DNA of 64,000 bases from Imbricaverruca yamaguchii (GCA_034440575.1 JAOTOL010001599.1:124001-188000); one strand, 5' to 3'. Positions 22,880 to 36,159 are shown, counted from the first letter of the stretch. Program-made: numbers and translations. The notes: generated by a model from the sequence alone, not told the origin.

Positions 22880-23680
22880 CAGCATGGTCCACACGACCCA
22901 ATCTTAACCCACAAGGGGATTTTTGCAGTAAATCCGACACACAACTACATAGGCACGAGCTGTAGCAAATGTAAGAACCGAGAGGCCTATTAGAAAGCCC
23001 CCAGGGCCGTCTGGCTTTATATCGGCGTTTGGGATGTTAATCTGGAATTAACTGGGGACGGGACATATTGGGGCCTTTAGGATTTACACTGGTCATCTCA
23101 CCGGTCTGTCAATTAATTACAATACGTTTTCTTAGGGTAGAGTAGGATAAGACGCGCATCCTAAGGGATAATGGATATATCTCGCTCGGCATTCAACGTG
23201 GCGACTAACCTTTGATATCATTGGATACATGCATTTGTTTTCTTTCGACCATAAAGGGCTTGAGACCGCAGCTTCCTGCTTAGTTTTATTTTTATTCGAT
23301 TTCCCAAAGGTTTGCAAACGGTCGTTTTACCCCAGGCACGGGGTAAAAGGCCCATGTGGATGGGATAAAACTTATCTTCAGACACAACTTTCACTACTTA
23401 TCATATACTTATAAACCCCTACTTATCTTCAGACATACAACTTTCGCTGTTCGTTTGATATTTACCATTTATAGAAATACTCACGTATTCGGTATGTTAT
23501 GACCTGAAATTCCATATAACCTTGCATAAAATATCATACGTATCAAATGTACACCAGAAAAGAATACCAAACATAGCAACTTTGTATCTATTTCAAGCTA
23601 AAGACAGCCAATACAAAACCAGACCGAAACTCACACAATTCGGAATACATCAACTCAACGTCTTTGCCTTAGGACCTGTA
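22880..23680. other. Gene-free stretch
   Basis: Contains a 9-bp hairpin (TTTTACCCC / GGGGTAAAA, 23325-23348) and two nearby copies of ACTTATCTTCAGACA (about 23379 and 23421). No gene is supported. Confidence 0.5.
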
Positions 23681-23685
23681 GAAGT

Positions 23686-23936
<251 letters not shown>

Positions 23937-23937
<1 letters not shown>

Positions 23938-25982
23938 TCATTTGTTTGTCCTCGGCGTCAGTGCACGGGACACAGGCCCAACGTCTGCATTCCGAGCATT
24001 GCATCCACTGCTCGCACGACAGGCGAAACAACATGCCACAAATGATACACGTCGTTCCATCTCGGTTGGTGCTGGTCTATGTGCCAGCTTCCTTTCCGTT
24101 TGCTTGCCTCTTCGGCCTAGAGGTAGGTTTCTGCATTTTCGCCACCTTCTTCGAAAGATGCCTGTCCTCCAGCTTCCTCTTGTAGGGCGAGGAGTTCAGC
24201 ACCTGGGCATGCTCCGCCCTCTGCATACGCTTCCAGGTTGTAGCAGTCCTGAATGGCGACAACAACTCCGCACTGAATCCGGGATCCGCCACAGGCAGTC
24301 GTCCAGCTAATTCATCAGACGACGTGGCACCTGACATTGGGCAGCTAGGCTTATTTTTCAATTGGACTGTGGAGTGACCCGAAATAAAAAGTAGTGACCG
24401 GAAAAATACTGGTCGGAAAATCTTTCAAATGAAAGGATTAAAAACTTATGAATGAAGCTGAATAAAGGCGCAATAAATTATATTTTAGCGATGGCCTGAT
24501 AGCAACTTTATAAGGTTCTCATGTCAAAGTTCAAACTCATCGAGATCTGAAAGAAGGGGAAAACCATTTAGTCTCGTTGCCGATGTAGGTAAACTTAAGT
24601 TTAACGATAATATGTCAAAAGTTACCTACCTAGCGTAACACTAGCGAATGCCGGAGCAGTCGCGTCGTTCACCACGGAGCTGCTGACAGCGTCGCCACTC
24701 GTGACGTCAGCGACATCCAGGTGGTCCTCCTCTTGTGTGACAGCGACTGGTGGTGCGTCAGCGTCCTCGGGTGCGTGCTCCTCCGTCAGGATCTCCGCAG
24801 CAGCGAAGTCTTCGTCGGAGAACACCTGGCTGTCGTACGGTCACAAGCCGGTGTGCCTGAAGCCGTTGATCGCTTTCTCGATGTTGGCGATCCTGTTGTA
24901 CGCCCAGCTGAAGAGACCAGCCACCTCAAAGTGGGCGATGCGGCGGCCTGGGTGCTCCGACACCCAGCTGTCTGCTGAGGCGTTATAAGCTGACTTCAGC
25001 GCTTTGAAGCCGCCGACGTCCATCGGCTGAAGGCGGTGGGTGCAGAGGGGCGGCAGGGTTACCATGACAATGCCATGATCTCTGGCGTAATTAATTGCAA
25101 CCAGTTATTTGCGACTGTTGTGACCATCCAGGATCAGGATACTTTTTCCTCTGGACTGGGCTTCATCACTTGAGTGAAATGATCAAGCCACACCACGAAG
25201 GCGTCGGCGTCCATCCACCAAGAGGGCGTCGCGACACCCGCTGACCCTGGTGGTGCATTGCTCATGAGCGACTCGTTCATCCGCTTTCTGGGAAAGATGA
25301 ACACTGGTGGCGCATACTGGCCGCTGACGCTGACGGCACACATGACGGTGGCGTTGCTGCCTCTCTCAGCCTTTGTGACTGCCCACTCTGCGTTGCCCCC
25401 TCTCGGCCAGCACCGATTGGCCTGCGGACTCTGGTGATGCCCGTTTCGTCGGCATTCCAGATCCTCACTGCCGTCACCCCACACTTCTGCAGCTCTTCCT
25501 TATATATCCCGAAGAAGCGTTTGACGTTCTCCCCGTTGAAGCCGATGCAGCGGTTGATTGGGCTGAGGTTTGCGGAACGACATGTCAGGAGGCCGCTTCA
25601 TGAAGCCCTGCAGCCAGTCAAATTCGGCCATTTCTTTCTCACAGCTGAATCTGTGGGCAATGCCCTCCCGCTTCGCTAGTGCATACACCAGTCGGCGAAC
25701 GTCTTTGGTAGAGAAACCGAAGAACGTTTTCTCCATCTGCTTCAGGTACGAAACCAGACGTTGTTTCAGTTTTTCGATATCTGGCTTGAAGCGACCCAGC
25801 GACACTTGCCCCGGCGAACGCACACGACTATCTCGATGCCGACGGAGGGCCCTTCTGGGCACGCCGTACTTCCTCGCCGTGGGCGCAAGCAGTTTGCCCC
25901 TTTTGAGATCGGCGAGAGCTTTTCGGAGTGCCTTTTCGCCGTAGCTGGCACATGCAGACTTCCGTTGACAAGTTCTTCCCAT
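23937..25982 (-). pseudogene. Decayed pogo/Tigger-type transposase gene
   Basis: Starts at ATG 25982 with a Lys/Arg-rich helix-turn-helix region (A-L-R-K-A-L-A-D-L...Y-G-V-P-R-R-A-L). A CENP-B-like region (F-D-W-L-Q-G-F-M-K-R) and a DDE_1 catalytic core follow. The three catalytic Asp are readable: N-A-D-E-T-G near 25440, I-L-D-G-H near 25120 and Q-P-M-D-V-G near 25020. The C-terminal part has a phase-consistent intron (donor 24629, acceptor 24367) and ends in a C-x2-C ... C-x2-C-x2-W-A-C-x2-C tail near 24040-23970. It is broken by frameshifts near 25565, 25400 and 25143, and by stops at 25105-25107, 24841-24843 and about 24077. It moved DNA by cut-and-paste when intact; now inactive. Inverted repeats were not found. 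Confidence 0.85.
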
Positions 25983-25984
25983 AT

Positions 25985-27790
25985 TCTGTGAAAGGTGAAT
26001 ATGGGAAGAATTATAATGAATGTACAGCAAAATTGGACGCTAGCGGATCAAGGAGGAAAATGAGACATTTCGCGCCATCCTAAAATAGATGAATTTTGAA
26101 TGAAATGATCAAATGCTGCAGTTTTTGCGAAAAGAATATTTTGAATGTGAGTTGCTGTCGCGCAACCTTCTCCCAAACCCTTGCGATAGTAGGCACTCCA
26201 ATGCGATGATGTTAAAGGTACGAGAAGTTAAAAGTGTCATTTTATCGCTTCCTAGACTCGCACGTGAAAATGGAAAGAAAAGATGTCGGATGAAGGCTGT
26301 AATGTCGGAAATGAACGAGTCACACACAGTTATTAAATTATATTCTTAACATACACTCATCAATAGCTACATATTCGGCTAGGTACATTTATGGACGAGA
26401 AATGAAGAAAATGACCTCGCCCCTTGTGCTGTTTCTGATCCCATTCAAATGCACTTCTTCAACAACGTTATGTGCATTGCTGATTAACGATTCCTAATGC
26501 CCCAATAACACTGCACCGTTAACAATCTGGAATCATCAACGGTCGCTGTCAGCAGCACCAATGCCAACCTTCATCGCAATCTATCCTTCCGTTTCTATCC
26601 AATCCCACTCATCTTGCTCGAGGGGTCAGAGGCCAACCTGACATAGGTATCTACCCCCAAGCCGTGCGAGGGTTAATCACCTATTGTTCTCAAAAGTTTG
26701 AAATCTGATAACATTAGACAAGCTTTGCCTATTACTTAGTACATACCCATGTCGGTACATAGGTACCTTCCTAGAATCTTGTGATTATTGCCTTATGCTT
26801 TGGGTATTATTGCACTTTATCACGCGCCCTGGAGGGGTGGGGTGGGAGTTAGGGGCGAAATCCGCCCACCCCACCGGTTTTTCGAACATAACTCCAGATT
26901 TTACCAGCCGATATACGCCATTGTTTGCGTACCTGCTTAAAAATGACAGGTGCGTTGTTTAAAGCACGAAAAACGAAAATCGACCGATTTTTTTTTGGTG
27001 TCCAGTTAGGGGCCGTTGAAGTAAAAAAAATTATCAGCGCCAGAAAACAAAAATCGGCTCTGAAGTGCTTCCCGTATATTGGTAAAAGAGAAGTGTTCTT
27101 GGCAACACTAGCGACTTATTTGATGTATATAGTTATGCTATGTAGTTTGAAAGTCATGTTAGGTAACCGAGGTCAAGTCAGGTCAAGTTCATGACAGGTT
27201 AAAGGAACCAAACTGGAATGTTGTCATGAATGTAAATGACAGTCATGCGATTGATGTCACTTTGCATGCTACTCCTACACATCCTGAAAACTACTGTTTG
27301 CCATTGTGTACCGATTGCATACATCATTCATGTACTTTTTTGCGAAGCCGATTGCGCGGAGCCGCCAAACGGAGCAGTGGGGCTGGCGGCCTCGTTCCGG
27401 TAACTGGAGCAGGTAATGGCCTAATAAAGTGCTGCTATGTAGGTCAACTGAGGTCAAATGCCGGGTTTATCATCTGTATTGCACCATCAATAATGTCCAA
27501 AACATCAATGAAGCCGATTTCTGACCATTTAAACACAATCACAGCGATTCAGAACGATGACAAGCCAAGCCACGCAAAACCAGAACACTTGAAATGTTGA
27601 TCTCATTTGACCTTGAATATATTGATCTAAGGTCATGAAAGTTGTACAGAATAGAGATCACTGTTGTACCCATCCACCCTGGGAATTTCGTTGCTCCAGC
27701 TTCAATAGTAGCTGATATCTTAGAGGGACGGAGGCGATATCCGCCACCGTCCAGCGTGCGTAATCTTCAGAGACCCTCCAGAGCGCGTGT
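25985..27790. other. Gene-free stretch
   Basis: No recognisable coding sequence. A G-rich segment (26828-26885) resembles pieces at 28917-28990, suggesting dispersed-repeat debris. Confidence 0.5.
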
Positions 27791-27794
27791 TAAA

Positions 27795-28015
27795 GTATCC
27801 ACAAAACAAGTTTTACACATTTTACCTCCATGAAGCAAGCACATAGGGTTAGGCTTGGTTCAGCTTGGTTAGATTATGTTAGGCTAGGTTTTTCTTTTTA
27901 TTTGAAAAACAATTGGCAAAAACGTCTAAAAATAAATTTTCCCAATCAATTTATTTTCTGCAAGAACAGATTAGGTTTGGCTAGGCTTTGGTCCACTTTT
28001 ATTTGTTTTTAAGAT
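27795..28015. repeat. Dispersed repeat, copy 1 (GGTTAGGCTTGG type)
   Basis: Colinear with 54540-54715: ACAAGTTTT, CACA, CCTCCATGAAG, AGGGTTA, TGGAAAAC/TGAAAAAC, TTTGGCTAGGC/TTTGGCCAGGC and GTTTTTAAG. It is rich in GGTTAG-like strings. Confidence 0.75.
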
Positions 28016-30250
28016 TAAAACAAAAAGAAATCCTTTCAACAAATTCTGACATTTGTTGAAGTAAATTAAATTTAAATGAAGGTTAGGAAGTAAATTCATG
28101 GTTGAAGGCGTTTTATGAATCCTTGGAATATACCATTCCAATGAAATGTTTATGAATATGACTGACACCAATTGGGGCCACTCATTTTCTGTGCAATTGT
28201 TTATTTTTCAGTTTGTGAGCAAAGTAACACCAAAAGGAGGCTTTGAGTTTTGAGTTTTTGAGGAATGTTGATAGATAGAACACTTTGTTGTTCTTGTTGT
28301 GGCAAGATAATTGTCTAAACTGAGAGGTCTAGGAATAAAATGTTGTGAACCCAAAGGCGCATATTGAAGTTTATGTCTGTCCTTATTTTCAGTCTGGATA
28401 CTCCATCTGAACCTTCCCGTGAGGGGGTAGTTCCTGCCTCCAACCTCTCCTGTCTCGATCTTCCGCCTGCACCAGAAGTCGGCCCCAGCCCAGCCTCTGC
28501 CTGCTGAGATCCAGAGTTGCACCACCCTAATGGGACTGAGATCACATTGCTTGCTGTCACTCCAGGGAAGAAGTTCACATGAACAATTTTTCTCAATAAT
28601 GAGTATCTTGAAGACAGCTGTTAATGTGGTCATATAAACAGCAGGTCAGGGTTTTTGCACCGTGGAAAGAGCGGGGATACAACAAATATGCAACCGGTTT
28701 ATTGGTTCTAGCATACCATGCAAAAGATTGACAACTTTTAGATACTTTTTCATTTTTTCCTTGAACCAAGGTAAGCTTGTTGATGCAAAAGTAATTTGGC
28801 ATAAGTCAAATATTGCTGGCAATACAATGCATTTTGCAGCATTGCCATTGAACCAAAAATAATGACAGGATGGCCCCTCGAAATCCATACCAACCTTCAT
28901 GCAAATCCTAGGCACGCCATTGGGGGAGGGGCGGGGTCTGACGACAAAGTCCAAAAGTTGCCCCCCGCCCAAACCGGTGGGCTACATCCGCCAGTGCTGA
29001 AGTTCATCACAAATTAGGGAGACTTGCCTGAGATGTTCTGTTCTGTGCACTGTTGTTTCGAAAAAGCTTCTGCTTAACAAGAATAATAGCTATCAAAATA
29101 GTTGAATAGTTTAGCCGTAAGAGGGTGGTGAGCGTCATATACAACCGGGCATATCACCCCACTATACCCGAAGTCAATTGTAACTTTATGAAAAGCATAT
29201 CTTCTGTGATGTGGCAAGGTAAGCGTTAATACGACAAAATAAGACAATATTGTTAACATATCGACACAGCATCAAAGATCAGGGTCACTAATAGTGCCAG
29301 TGCTTACATGTTACAAAGGAACTAGTGACGAAATATCCAATTTTGCTCTTCCATGATGTCGTACAATAAGACTACTTACTAATAATGCATATGCTTTATC
29401 TAATCAGTCATTAGCAGCATATAGAGCTGAAGTGCTATGATATTCACTGATGGAGACCAGAAGTTAGTTTTTGTATTACCTAAGGTAATACTCATATGCT
29501 CGCATTTCTGATTTTACTTCGATTGGAAATAGAATGAAAACTGTGAATTATATTTCAGTGCATAAGGCTATAGAATAACACGCTGGTAGTGCAAGTTCAC
29601 ATACAAAGATAATTAATTAGGATTCACATTACCAGGAAAGCCATTATGATTGGTTTTCTTGGTACATTCGGTGACATCATTTCGTAATATTTGCCTCATT
29701 AGCATCAAACAAAATGTAACCATGAAATGTCAATAAGATGAAAACGATTTGGATTAATTCTTAGAACCAGATATAACGGTCTCTCTTGCTTTTATTTGAG
29801 CTTAAGGACACTGCGACCAAAAACGTGATAATAACTGACTAACTGTATGAACAACATATAAGACACAGTCGAACATTCGTCGAACTGCACCTGTTCTGAA
29901 AGTTGGCAACGTTTTAATTTTTTAATCTAATTGGTGTTATGTAAATAAATATATATTTATTTATTTAAAGCATACAAGGAAACGAAAACATCTTAATATG
30001 CATGAATTCAGACAAGGTAATATAACTGTCACGAAAATGGCTATGCGAGTGATAATCTAGGAACCCTGAGGAACCCCTGAAGAAGTTTCAATGTTTCTGG
30101 TTTTTTTTTCATTTAAAGAAGATCGGAATGAAAAGTATGCAGCCATGTATGTGAAATAGCGCAGTATGGTTCAATTCGACGCAGTCGGAGGCAAAGCAAA
30201 CATTGTCTTTGCTCACACGGTGAGGAAGACCATGGAACTTCATTGGAAAT
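28016..30250. other. Gene-free stretch
   Basis: Short frames only; none shows family motifs or splice-supported coding. Mostly AT-rich, with a G/C-rich repeat-like piece at 28917-28990. Confidence 0.5.
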
Positions 30251-30261
30251 ATTAAACAGAT

Positions 30262-30285
30262 GCTAACCTAACCTAACCTAACCTA
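30262..30285. repeat. Interstitial telomere-like (AACCT)n
   Basis: Four and a half copies of AACCT, that is TTAGG on the minus strand, the telomere unit of most arthropods. It is perfect but short. Confidence 0.7.
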
Positions 30286-30494
30286 AAGCAGAAACTAAAT
30301 ACAAGTTTCATAGGCAGAATAAGTTCACGATAATAACTGTCATGAACAATTATCTGGGCATGTGCTGCGGAAGAAAAATAAGCTCATTCCTGTTATTTGG
30401 TGGTAAGTTGTACAGGTATGAGGAACCTAATCAGGCATGTTGCTTTTTGTCAAATTATTGAAGGCAGACGTGCTGTTATGTGTGCTTTTGAAGG

Positions 30495-31010
30495 GACATG
30501 TGCCCCAAGTGTTAAATTCTGGCCCTCCAACAATGAATTTGCCCCCACCCCATACGAAATGAAAATGGGCATGCAGCAAAAGGGATAAAACTGCGAGTTG
30601 CGATGGGAGCGATAGCGCTGATTGCCTCGCCGATTGTCCCGCCGATTGTCCCGCCGATTGTCCCGCCGATTGTCCCGCCGATTGTCCCGCCGATGGTCCC
30701 GCCGATGGCCCCGCCGATTATCCTGCCAATAGTCTCGCTGATTGTCCCGCCGATGGTCCCACTGATGGTCCCGCTGATGGTCCCGCCGATTGTCCCGCCG
30801 ACTGTCCCGCCGACTGTCCCGCCGATGGTCCCGCCGATGGCCCAGCCGATGGCCCAGCCGATGGCCCAGCCGATAGTCCCGCTGATGGTCTCACCAATGG
30901 CCCCGCCCATGGTTCCGATGACGGCCCTGGAACTAGTGACGTCCGCCCATCCACTCAGGTGACCTGCACCCAGGACGGTTCCCATGCGACTGACCTCTAG
31001 CGTTAACATC
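30495..31010. repeat. Minisatellite-bearing dispersed repeat, copy 1
   Basis: Core of 12-bp units GATTGTCCCGCC / GATGGTCCCGCC (30620-30910), about 25 copies. Left flank (GGGACATGTGCCCC, TTTGCCCCCA, GAAATG-AATGGG-ATGCAGCAAAA) and right flank (GAACTAGTGACGTCCGCCC, CACTCAGGTGA) match the second copy at 41050-41480. The repeated frame (M-V-P-P / A-G-P-S) is a consequence of the 12-bp unit. Confidence 0.85.
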
Positions 31011-31194
31011 ACTGACATCAATAACACCAATGTTAAATTTTTCCTCTCAAATAGTGAATGAAATGGAACTGGAAATGTATGCATGTTTTAGTCTCTAAAT
31101 GAAATTGTTGTAAGTCTAACATGACGAATTTGTGTTCTGGTCCGTAGAGACTGGTAGTCAGGGGCGTTAATTTTCAAAATTATTTGGGGAGGGT

Positions 31195-31372
31195 GCACAT
31201 TGCATGCAGGAAATTGGCGGGTCAGCATGGATTGGAAGGACACCTCATTGGATCCCATGTTAATAGTTTAAATGATTGTGGGGTTGGCAGTTGGGGTGGG
31301 GTGGGGTGCGAAGCCAACATTGAGGAAACACTTGCCCTTTCAAATGTATATAAAGCAACACCATGTTGTTAG
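31195..31372. repeat. Dispersed repeat ending in TATAAAGCAACACC, copy 1
   Basis: Shares ATGGATTGGA, GCCAACAT, CACTTGCCC and GTATATAAAGCAACACC, in order, with 51335-51460. A more distant copy may lie at 56900-57060. Confidence 0.7.
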
Positions 31373-32347
31373 CTACCTAGTTGTGTTTTAGTTATATTGT
31401 TCAAGATATTCATGCTCATTTCCATGTGAAAAGGTTGGGCTTTCTTAATATTGTTTTTTTGAAGCCAGTGTTGTATTCGTCTTATGTGATTTCCCGGCAG
31501 TTGTCCTTGTATGATGGACAGCTCCTTGTGTGAAATCTTAATGTTCATCCACCAAGGTTTAAGGACTGCCCAGTCTGCATATATGATCTGAAATGAAATT
31601 GTTATGCTTTGGTTCTGCGAATCCAAAAATATAACCCACATTTCACAACAAATGTGAAGTTAGTTTAACTATACTTGATAGTGATGAACGACAGAGAATA
31701 CAGAGAATACACAAAAATAGCAGTAAGTTTGTTTTGACTGAACTTGACTTGGATGGCAGAGAACATCTGTGCTTCAGTGTCCAGCTTTGTCTGCAACCAT
31801 TTGCACAAAGCTATTCCAAAGAATACGTACGGGAGCTTAATTGCAATTGGATGAACGTTTTTCATCCACCGTACTTTCTGCGAAGGATCATACTTATCAT
31901 CAATTCATTTTGTGGTATGTATTCTTTGAAGTAACTTAGAGCAAATGGTTGCGGTCGATGTCGGATACACTCGAGTAATGTCACTCCCTTTAGCACTGCG
32001 AGCCCTCTTTATCTGTTCTTCAGTCCCGAGGAAGCCTTGGGTTGGGCGTCCTCACAATAGTCAGCCAGCCAAGATAAGCCTAATATCGCCAGACCCTGCG
32101 GCTGTACGTATAGTCAAACATGGTTTGTCACTGCTCACGATACCGGGCCGACGGCAATACAGATGGTGCTGATATTGTTCAATGTATATATAGCTTTAAG
32201 AAAGCCGGTCGTATCTAATACGTCGTGGGTGCATTCTAGCTGTTCAATTCTGGAAATAGCCTGCCATCGAACGACAACCGCCAGTGGTTTACCATATACA
32301 TTGCTACATGTTGCCTAGACTTATACCATCTGCACTGCGCCGACACT

Positions 32348-32355
32348 CGACGGCG
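32348..32355. repeat. SINE target-site duplication, left
   Basis: CGACGGCG, identical to 32553-32560 on the other side of the SINE; the following T extends the match to nine. Confidence 0.8.
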
Positions 32356-32552
32356 TTTGTTTGTTTGTTTGTTTGTTTATTGGTTGGTTCACGACACACT
32401 TTATGCACATTCACGGCTAATGGCGCCGCCCACACTGTTTCGCCGGTGGGCCGCGGGATTGGGAAATGTCCTGAGTGGCGTTAGAGTCGAACCCGGGACC
32501 TTTGGTACCCATTGCCCGACACCTTAACCACTCGGCTATCCCCGCCCCCATC
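32356..32552 (-). mobile_element. tRNA-derived SINE with target-site duplications
   Basis: On the minus strand the 5' head reads GGGGATAGCCGAGTGGTTAA (A box) and, further on, GTCCCGGGTTCGACTC (B box), like a Ser/Leu-type tRNA. A non-tRNA body follows, then a 3' tail of (AAAC)n repeats at 32356-32380. A perfect CGACGGCG flanks it at 32348-32355 and 32553-32560. Pol III transcribed and LINE-mobilised by inference from the family. Confidence 0.85.
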
Positions 32553-33180
32553 CGACGGCGTGGTGTGGTCTATTTGAGTCGATATGGCAGCTCGGGACAG
32601 CTGTCATGTCCGTGTACAGCTTTCGTGCTGCCAATGCTGTGCTTTCACTGCCGCACTTAATGCAAGCGTTCTTGTGACGTTTCGGCAGGAACTATTTATT
32701 CTTTTATTATATAATTGAATCCAGTGCAACAGTTTTCAGCATTTTCAGCCGGTTGTTCCTCTGACTTCACAGAAGTGGACAAGTTTTAAATGACTTCTTG
32801 TTTCTTGTCAGCTGGATGACGAGAGAGAAAGATTACCGAGGTACCCAGCGACAGATAAACAATCGAGATCTGCTGCAAATTGCCGACGTCTACAACTTTC
32901 TCGTGATTTATCTCACCTGCGAAACATCAGCATTTAGATGTTAACATAAAACGAGCACATCAAAGGAGTACACTTTTATGCATTTTTGTTTTGCAGATCC
33001 GTGTATTGACGCCCATTTTGTCCTAGGCAGAGAGGAAGCAACAGCGCACGGAAGCGCTGCCACCCATGGTGATGGTGTGTGTAAGTCATGCAGTCACCGT
33101 TCTAAAGATACATGCTATGTCGATGTGCACTTTCGGCACTTCTCGCCAGCGGCTCGTCGTTCGGATACATCGTGTTGCAC

Positions 33181-33214
33181 AAAATCAACGAGTGTCACAA
33201 AACTCGTTGATTTT
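33181..33214. repeat. Perfect 13-bp hairpin
   Basis: The arms AAAATCAACGAGT (33181-33193) and ACTCGTTGATTTT (33202-33214) surround an 8-nt loop and are followed by more T residues. No gene adjoins it. Confidence 0.8.
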
Positions 33215-33501
33215 TTCCTTGTTTTTCATAGGTGCCGGAATACATAAGTACCAAATTTTCCTCTTCAAATAATGGACATGTTTCCGTAGCATGATGATGG
33301 AAATTGTCCCTTACACTAACCTGGGCGCAGCCCGAATTTTTTAAGGAGAGCCCGACCTACAAAATACAATTTTATAATCAGATCGCTTTCGGCGCGCTTC
33401 GCAAGCCAACATTTCGAGCTTGATGTGGTGAAAATCGCAAAAGTTCTTGTTTGATTCAGTGTGCATTATTTTGTTAAGGGAAAAGTTCGCCTCCTTAATT
33501 G

Positions 33502-33548
33502 TGCCTCTATACTACGGTAGTATAGAGGCATCCTTACTGATGTAAGGA
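33502..33548. repeat. Two adjacent perfect hairpins
   Basis: The first has 14-bp arms TGCCTCTATACTAC (33502-33515) and 33517-33530 around a single base. The second has 7-bp arms TCCTTAC (33531-33537) and GTAAGGA (33542-33548) and starts at the very next base. Confidence 0.85.
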
Positions 33549-33559
33549 TGAGCAGCATT

Positions 33560-35450
33560 GCACTAGCTCCCGTGCTTAACGTAGCCGAATGATCGAATGG
33601 TGAACGGGTGCAGAAGAAGTAGTGAGCGAGTAGTAAAAGAGTACCTTACGAATAGTCACCGAGTAGTGAGCGAGTGTCCAATGAGTAGAGAACGAGCTTT
33701 GTACGAGGGTCGAACGGGGGAAAAATAGCTGTTGCGTCATGCGGTATTTTCGTCAAGGTAACCTTGAAATGGTGTTTGGCCAAAGTTCTCAGTAGACTGG
33801 TCGCATGACTTGCTAGAAACTCGATTCGTGCTGCCCAGTGCGCACGACATGCCTATTTTTTCGAGTCTGCACAAAGCATTTCACCCTGCAACGGGGCTGC
33901 AGGGCCTGTGCACAATGAGAGGTAGCATAAAACGTGACTTTTATCGCAGCTACATTCCATGTTTCAACCACGAAAATGATACATGACGAGCTATGCATTC
34001 CGTATAAGACATGTGAAAAGCGTACCTTTTCACTGGGCATTTTCCTCATGCATTCCTAATGTCATGAAGTCTTATTCAACATGTCTTGGTCATGAAATGA
34101 AAGCACACACAATTTACCCCTCTAGATCATTGAATGTTTTGACGGAGAATTTAGAATACATGAGGCAAACAAAACATAGGTATGATTGGGCTTTGGCTGC
34201 GTTAGGAAGTCTTCCCCTCTACTCCGGCTATCTGGTCAACGGCTAAGTTCAGGCATAATTTGGGTCTCACTGGAGGACGACACTGGTCCAACACTTCATA
34301 AATATTTTCATAAATAGACTTTCACTACTACTGGAAAGTATTGGCTCATTTGTTGCCTACCCTCCGAGACTCTTTCAAGCGGCGAAGGGTGCGGTGACCA
34401 ATACAAATGAGTTCTTTGACGAAGGGTAAGTTCAGGTGACCAGGTTCAGGTTCAGGTGCCGAAAACGTGAGCAGTTGGATGGCAATGTAGGTATTGTAGA
34501 TATTACACCATATTTGTAGCACTCTATCTCATGCCAGTTGATTTGTACACTAGGAGATACCCACATGGTATCCTGGTGTACAAACCCATGTTCGTATATT
34601 CTATATATAACTATAGCATGCGGTTTACATCCCAACAATTATTGCAGAAATAATTGCAATGATGGTTGATCAGATACTGGGCCGGCGTCTGAACAGCCGC
34701 CCCAATTTCTGCAATGGAATGCGATAAATGCGAAGTGTCTCACACAGGAAACGCGTGGACACCTCGACAAAGCGGTATCAAAGAGGATCATAGGGAGGAA
34801 CTTGGCATAGCTGATGCGTTCCACGACAGATCGACCGATTTTTTTCTCCCAAATTTTGCATCCACGAAATTTGTATTTGGACCAAAATTTGTGTACAGCG
34901 TCGTGATGTGCTCAGAACACGTCTGAACAAGTTTTAGCTCGATCCGACCGACGGTGTCGGAGTTATAGCCAACGGCAGTATTTTGAGGTTACACAAGGGT
35001 ATTTTTGGCGACAAATATATCATCGATGATGGGAAGGAAGCGTTGCATATTATGCAAAAATGACGAAAGACACAGTTTCTATCTCATCCGTGATAAGATA
35101 TCAACACTTCTCACGTTTGACTTCGTCACCCCATGAACCCGTGACCTCGTGACCTGTGACTCCTAGCCCACTGAAATTGATCAATTTGATGGCAGAAATA
35201 CAAAAGGACATGATTTATGTGCCTTAAAAGAACATGTGTTTCGGCTATAAATATTCCATATACGCGATCTTTCTCCATGATTTCTATGATTAGGTGGCAA
35301 GAGATCTCGAGTAAGTTGTCTCTCACTGAAAAACTACGAGGAACAATAAGATGAAGAAGGGTGATATAAAAACGTTTCTTTACAAAAAAAAAATATTCAG
35401 AACTTTTTGATGTAACTTTTATAGTTCGCCTTAATAAACTTCACAAGTTC
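33560..35450. other. Gene-free stretch
   Basis: No supported coding region. 33600-33710 repeats GAGTAGTGAGCGAGT-like strings. An 8-bp AT hairpin lies near 34636-34656. Confidence 0.5.
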
Positions 35451-35454
35451 AAGG

Positions 35455-35545
35455 TCACAAATTACGCAACAAGCTCTTCTTAGCAATAGGACCCTGCTTC
35501 ATAAAGCCACCCCAGCAAGAACTCGGATTACATTTGAAAAAAGGT
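35455..35545 (+). mobile_element. 3' fragment of the SINE family seen at 63.3 kb
   Basis: Matches the 3' part of the SINE at 63336-63672: CAACAAGCTCTTCTTAGCAA, AGCCACCCCAGCAA and AACTCGGATTA, in order. The tRNA-like head is absent, as for a 5'-truncated copy. Confidence 0.75.
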
Positions 35546-35689
35546 ACGGCAAAAAGACAAACAGGTAGGTGAAAGGCACGGCCTTCGCTCATGGGTAAGT
35601 CGACTGCAGGCAATCAGTACGCTCCGCACTGACAGTGCAGCATGGCACCTTGGACACAGCGGACTGCTACCGCCGGTCAGAAGGCATTA

Positions 35690-35870
35690 TCGATAGGTCA
35701 TCCGTAGGTTTATCTACGCGTGACGATGTAATTTTACTTAGGAATTCTGGCGGTCTGGTAATGGAAACATCTGATCATGCTGACCCCACAACACGAAGTA
35801 CAATTATGCCTTCATTCCACTTGTAGGCATCAGTTGCATGGATAGACAGTCGAATTCCTATCGTAATGCA
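35690..35870 (+). repeat. Direct repeat, copy A (empty target site of the 36.3-39.4 kb transposon)
   Basis: Colinear with 36160-36333 plus 39400-39425: GTAATTTTACTT, CTGGT-AT, CATGCT, CACAACA-GAAGT-CAATTATG, GCATCA, ATGGA-NNACAG, then TCGAA--CCTAT-G. Here the two halves are uninterrupted. Confidence 0.75.
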
Positions 35871-36159
35871 AACACACGCGTTTTTTTTGTCATGGTACGC
35901 ATAGCGTGACCGGAAAACAAGAACATTTTAACAAGCTTCCTTGGTTTCATTGTTCACGCTTTGGGCACTTCCCACGTATTGCACATAACTACACATTACT
36001 GCACTGCACTGAACAGTGCACAATCGAACAACGATGGGATAGAACAACGAAATAAATATCAGATGATGAGAACTTGTTTTTTTTACCCAACGAAACTCTT
36101 GTAGCTTCCTTAACGAGAGCTGAACATTTTATGATCACCATAGTGTCGAAGCTTATTTC

